Source: Gari tellinella (Eukaryota; Mollusca; Bivalvia; Cardiida; Psammobiidae). From it: a stretch of 64,000 nucleotides of DNA. The stretch lies in NCBI GenBank assembly GCA_922989275.2, contig OV277867.1, positions 42,708,070 through 42,772,069 on the forward strand, read 5' to 3'. The notes under the pieces were generated by a model that saw only the letters and a program-made list of their open reading frames with translations, searched no databases and was not told the origin of the DNA. The position numbers were made by a program, and so were the translations under genes. Positions 60,155 to 64,000 of the stretch are shown piece after piece (positions within the stretch are counted from its first letter, which is position 1; each line of letters begins with the position of its first letter).

Positions 60155-60394
60155 CCCTTTAACCTATTTCTAGTTTTGAAGAGAGGTGGCCACTTAAAAC
60201 AGTCTGAAAGTAAAGCAGAATGCACCTTAGGGTGCATTCTGCTTTACTTTCAGCCTGCTTTAAGTTACCACCTGCTAGAATTAAGCAAATATTCCTTCTG
60301 ATACATATTCATGACTGTATATATTGGAATTATTTTCTTCCGCGGAGGATTAAACAGAATGTGCTAAAAGGCGCTTCTATAAGGTAAAGGGTTA
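60155..60394 (-). repeat. Family A MITE, reversed
   Basis: It enters at CCCTTTAACCTATTTC and ends GGTAAAGGGTTAAG; the palindrome is intact. Confidence 0.8.
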
Positions 60395-60529
60395 AGAGCA
60401 TACTGATTTGGGTCTACGATGTTTGTAATGGATGTGTTTACTCTATCCCAGCACTATAAGGGTAAATCTGATTTATCGTCTACTTGTGAGGCACTCACAT
60501 TTGTAGTTTGTTAAATGTAATCCTTAAAC

Positions 60530-60664
60530 CTTTACCCAATAGTTTGTTTCTAGTTTTGAAGACTGGTGACCACTTAAAGCAGGCTGAAAGTAAAGCAGAT
60601 TGTGCCTTAATACACACTCTGCTTTACTTTCAGCCTGCTGTAAATTACCATCTGCTAGAATATA
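60530..60664 (-). repeat. Family A MITE cut by a family E element
   Basis: It begins CCTTTACCCAATAGTTTG and is interrupted after GCTAGAATATAG by the E start ACAAGGGCC. Confidence 0.7.
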
Positions 60665-61535
60665 GACAAGGGCCACTATGGCCCTATATTGCTCACCTGG
60701 TACACCATGGCAAACTTGACCTACAGTGACCTAGATTATGACTTGACATGACCCACAATCAACCTCTAGAGTGTAAACAAGATTTTCCTGTGATTTGACC
60801 TAGTGACCTAGTTTTTGAACGGACACAACCCATATTTGATTTTGACCTAGATTTGATGTAGGCAAACATTCTGACAATATTTCATGCAAATCTAGCGAGA
60901 TTTGTAGCTTCTAAAAGGTTAACACTTTTTTTCTTTGATTTGACCTAGTGACCTAGTTTTCAACCAGACATCATTCAGAATTAACTGAGCTAGATATCAA
61001 TGAGGAAAACATGCTGAGCAAAATTCATTAAAATCCAATGAGAGTTGTAGAATCTGGAGTGTTAACAAGTTTTTCCTATGATTTGACCTAGTGACCTAGT
61101 TTTTGACCCGAAATGACCCATATTCAAAAATAGACCTAGGTATCGATTAGGCAAACATTCTGACTAAGTTGCATAAAAATCATATGAAATTTGAAGCCTC
61201 AAGAGTATTAACAAGGTTTTTCTATGATTTGACCTAGTGACCTAGTTTTTGACCGGGCATGACCCATATTCAAACTTAACCTAGATATCAATGAGACAAA
61301 CATTCTGACCATGATTCATTAAGATTCAAAGAGATTTGTAGCCTCTAGAGTGTTAACAAGGCTTTTCTATGATTTGACCTAGTGACCTAGTTTTTGACCC
61401 AACATGACCCATATTCAAACTTGACCTAGGAATCAATAAGCCAAACATTCTGACGAAGTTTCATCAAGATCAAACAAAATTTTTAGCATCTAGTGTTAAC
61501 AAGGCTTTCTATGATTTGACCTAGTGACCTAGTCC
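60665..61535 (+). mobile_element. Family E element, same subfamily as 55671
   Basis: It starts ACAAGGGCCACTATGGCCC and has about six units with TTTGACCTAGTGACCTAG. It stops inside a unit at the same motif (GACCTAGTGACCTAGT) as the copy at 55671, so this truncated end is probably the subfamily's real end or a recurrent break. Confidence 0.7.
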
Positions 61536-61663
61536 TTAAGGCCTTTCGCATACGGAAGTCGGGCGAGCGGATATGCGTCTTGACGACATAGACTTTTTCC
61601 GTACGTGCTTATACTAGAAAAATTATATAAAGGAAATGTTGATACGATTTAGTATAATCCTTC

Positions 61664-61740
61664 ATAGCGCAATCAGTAGTGATTGACTAGCAATTCAAAG
61701 GTCATAGGTTCGAGACCCATCAAATCCAAATATTTTTTTT
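61664..61740 (+). other. tRNA-like Pol III unit with T8 terminator
   Basis: The A box is TAGCGCAATCAGTAG, the B box GGTTCGAGACC (61707-61717) and a run of eight T follows at 61733. The anticodon arm does not fold to a standard 7-base loop, so a working tRNA is unlikely. Confidence 0.55.
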
Positions 61741-61747
61741 AAGTGTC

Positions 61748-61896
61748 CGATTTATTGACTTGTCAATCCATAATGCAGTGATCAAGGGACATGTTATATT
61801 TAGTCTTCATTGAGAATTAGTGATGTTATATACGGTCCAATTATATGTCCACTTACATGTACGATTTAGTTTAATGACTTACAAGTCAATAAAATC
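61748..61896. repeat. Inverted repeat with TTATTGACTTGT arms
   Basis: TCCGATTTATTGACTTGT near 61747 pairs with TACAAGTCAATAAAATCGG ending near 61898. Confidence 0.55.
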
Positions 61897-61900
61897 GGTA

Positions 61901-63534
61901 TACAGTCAAACCTGTCTGAACGGTCACCTCCGAACAACGGTCACCTGTCAACAACGGCCAGTCTGAATTCCTCCCGGCCAATTTCCTTCTTAATTGACCT
62001 CTGAATAACGGTCTCCTGCCGACCGCGGCCAACGGTCACTTAAACTGGCTCTTTTTGACACCTTTTACCCCAAACAGCGGCCAGGCTGAGACACAGAGGT
62101 GTCACCTGCCGATCGTGGCCGGCGGTCACTAATTCGGCTGTTTTTAACACCTCTTACAGCAGCCAAATAACACGATTGAATGGGTGCAATTTCGCCAATG
62201 TCGGCCGCCATCTTTGTTATGGATGCGCTTGGTTATATAATTGGAAGCAAATTCTAAGGTGCTAATGACAGTTTGCAACCGACTTTCGGGTTTAAAATAA
62301 GCCACATTATGATGAAAGAATTTCAAAAAAAATGTTTGTTTTTATATGTTGGCTGATTAATATTGAAGATGTCCGTTGCTGCTTATGTTTGTATGATTGT
62401 TTATAATCACGTTGTCCAGATTAAACAAATGATTGGGCGATTTCTAAAATGGCCTTATCCAGATTAGTCATTGGTGATTAATTGTTTTGTTTTGATGTAA
62501 GAAACCTTGGCAGATACGAAATTGTGAATTTCTAGTTTAATCATTACACTTTAAAAAGTTGTCTCAGTTGCGAAGTTAAGCAACTTTCTGCGCGGTTAAT
62601 AACTGGATGGGTGACCGGCGAAGTTAAGCAACGTTCTGCGCGGTTAATAACTGGATGGGTGACCGGCCCGTTACAAAGTCAAAGATAAATTGGAAAATTA
62701 ACAATGCCGTCTACTCTAGTCGATGAAGTTTCCGAGTTATTGTCGCTGAGCGGGTAAAGGTGCTAAAACCAACAGACTGTGCTATAGATTCTAATATTCA
62801 ACAACTGCCGTCATATCACGTCAACATTTATGTTCGACAATGTCCGTGTTTTAGTCATAACCTCATTATCATAAATGGCGTCCTTTCCAAATAAACTGTA
62901 CACCAGCAATAAATTCACGGTGTATTGTGAGTGTTTCCATTGAAATGAAGAAAACCCCAGTACATTTAAGAATCAGAGCAACAAATTAATCATTCAGACA
63001 AGCAAATAATGAAAATATCGGCTTTTGAAAGTCCTTCGTTCTTATTAAACGAGATGATTTCGAAGCTATTCGTCCTTTGAGTTACCCGCCCTTTTCCGTA
63101 TTTTCTCGAAAGCGGCTATGGAACATTATTCAAATATCCATATCTACCTGTACCAATCAAAATGAGAAAATGCGATCACGTGACCAAAACCCATCAGAGT
63201 TTGCTATCTACCGAGACATTTACTTTTAACATGGATATCCGTTCAAAAGAAAGATGATGGTCGTGATATTTATTGAAACTTCAAAGACTCTGAATTCTTA
63301 AGCAAATAAATATTTTTAATATTTAAATAGATAAATAACTTAGAGTTTAAAGGTATCACATGTTTCTCTTTCATTACTTGCGTACTTGTACTATCCCTTG
63401 TAGATATAAAATTCAGTACATGTAGTTGATGAAAACTTAGCCATTTTGCACACCTGCGAACAACAGCCACCTGTGAACAACGGCCAGTTTTGCTAGTTCC
63501 CACAGGTGGCTGTTGTTCACAGGTTTGGCTGTAC
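61901..63534 (+). mobile_element. pogo/mariner-like non-autonomous element, 1.63 kb
   Basis: The ends are TACAGTCAAACCTGT and ACAGGTTTGGCTGTA. Subterminal GAACAACGGTCACC repeats occur at both ends. It contains GGCCGCCATCTTTG near 62201 and the 5S-derived pair at 62570. No transposase is seen. Confidence 0.75.
62570..62667 (+). other. Doubled 5S rRNA gene fragment
   Basis: Two 48-bp tandem units (62570-62617 and 62618-62667) match the middle of 5S rRNA: GAAGTTAAGCAAC (A-box region), then GCGCGGTTAATAACTGGATG and GGGTGACCG (C-box region). Both 5S ends are missing, so this is not a working 5S gene. Confidence 0.8.
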
Positions 63535-64000
63535 ATGTATACGATTTGATCGAACTATAAAGCCACACATTGAAGCTTATCAATACGTCAACGTTTTCAA
63601 GATCGATATTGTCCATTATTATTATGTTCAAACAATATAATAAACCTTGTATGCAAGTCCATAAATAAATAATAATGCATTTTTTGACAGAGTTTTAATT
63701 TTAAGGTAGGTAACTGTATCTCAACATCAAATATCCCACATTTAAATAAGAAAATCTGTTATTACAACAAATCCTGACTGTAATATTTTCTAATTTTTTC
63801 AGACTAACTTCTTCATCAACCATATATTTGAATGAAATGAAAACAAATATACATTGAATGAGTCAGTTTTTTGTAATTCAATTTTTTAGCATTTTGCAAA
63901 ATTTTAAAAGCTGATAACATCTTTCAGAACACCTTTATTCAAAATCTTTTTAGCTTCTCTTGTAATGAATGTTGTGGACTACTTATTGGGCGAGATTTAT
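63535..64000. other. AT-rich end of window, nothing recognised
   Basis: No exon, repeat family or RNA gene was identified. Confidence 0.5.

Noticed and set aside
5103..61535. Bacterial or viral insertion suggested by GC-rich hairpins
   Set aside because: The hairpins are the recurrent ends of one eukaryotic element family present in many copies with matching inner arrays.
61664..61740. tRNA-Ala or similar gene
   Set aside because: B box and terminator are good, but the anticodon arm has an 8-base loop and the acceptor stem does not form.
62570..62667. 5S rRNA gene
   Set aside because: Only about 47 of roughly 120 bases are present, duplicated, without the 5' and 3' ends.
1..64000. Reverse transcriptase, integrase or viral genes
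   Set aside because: No frame of adequate length or recognisable motif for any of these was found on either strand.

Overview
The window looks like nuclear DNA of a bivalve mollusc, probably a heterodont clam or mussel. It is AT-rich, has spliceosomal genes with long introns, and is packed with small non-autonomous repeats, including the AGCTCACC-ended elements with inner tandem arrays and ACGG microsatellites known from bivalve genomes. The species is not determined. I see no rRNA operon, CRISPR array, prokaryotic gene or transposase.

Two genes are supported by splice sites whose phases match at every junction. (1) Plus strand, 4154-14443: the 3' part (seven exons, 383 residues) of an ABCG half-transporter, covering the linker and the whole transmembrane domain. 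The ATP-binding exons lie upstream of the window. (2) Minus strand, 59470-29767: the last seven exons (281 residues) of an acidic protein that I cannot name, with its 5' end beyond the window or undetected. The genes converge on a gene-poor stretch at 14.5-29.7 kb.

The most striking structure is at exon boundaries. Six of the 14 exons carry tandem copies of their own edge. Three are donor-side (4218-5000, 12197-12957, 58643-59312), two are acceptor-side (10158-11005, 45667-46310), and one is a duplicated stop-codon end (14408-14553). The decoy sites in the five splice-site arrays would give early stop codons if used.

Most other sequence is short mobile elements, named here by letter. A, B, C and G have TTAA-CCC...GGG-TTAA type ends and a central palindrome (piggyBac-like MITEs). 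D has CAGGGCTCCAGAT ends. F, H, J and K and three longer elements have TACAG...CTGTA ends (TA target, mariner/pogo-like). I has CTGGGACCCGT ends. L is one large palindrome. E and M are Helitron-like elements with inner minisatellites. Many are nested. Two longer elements carry Pol III gene fragments: a tRNA-like unit inside a piggyBac-like MITE (16252-16788) and a doubled 5S rRNA fragment inside a pogo-like element (61901-63534).
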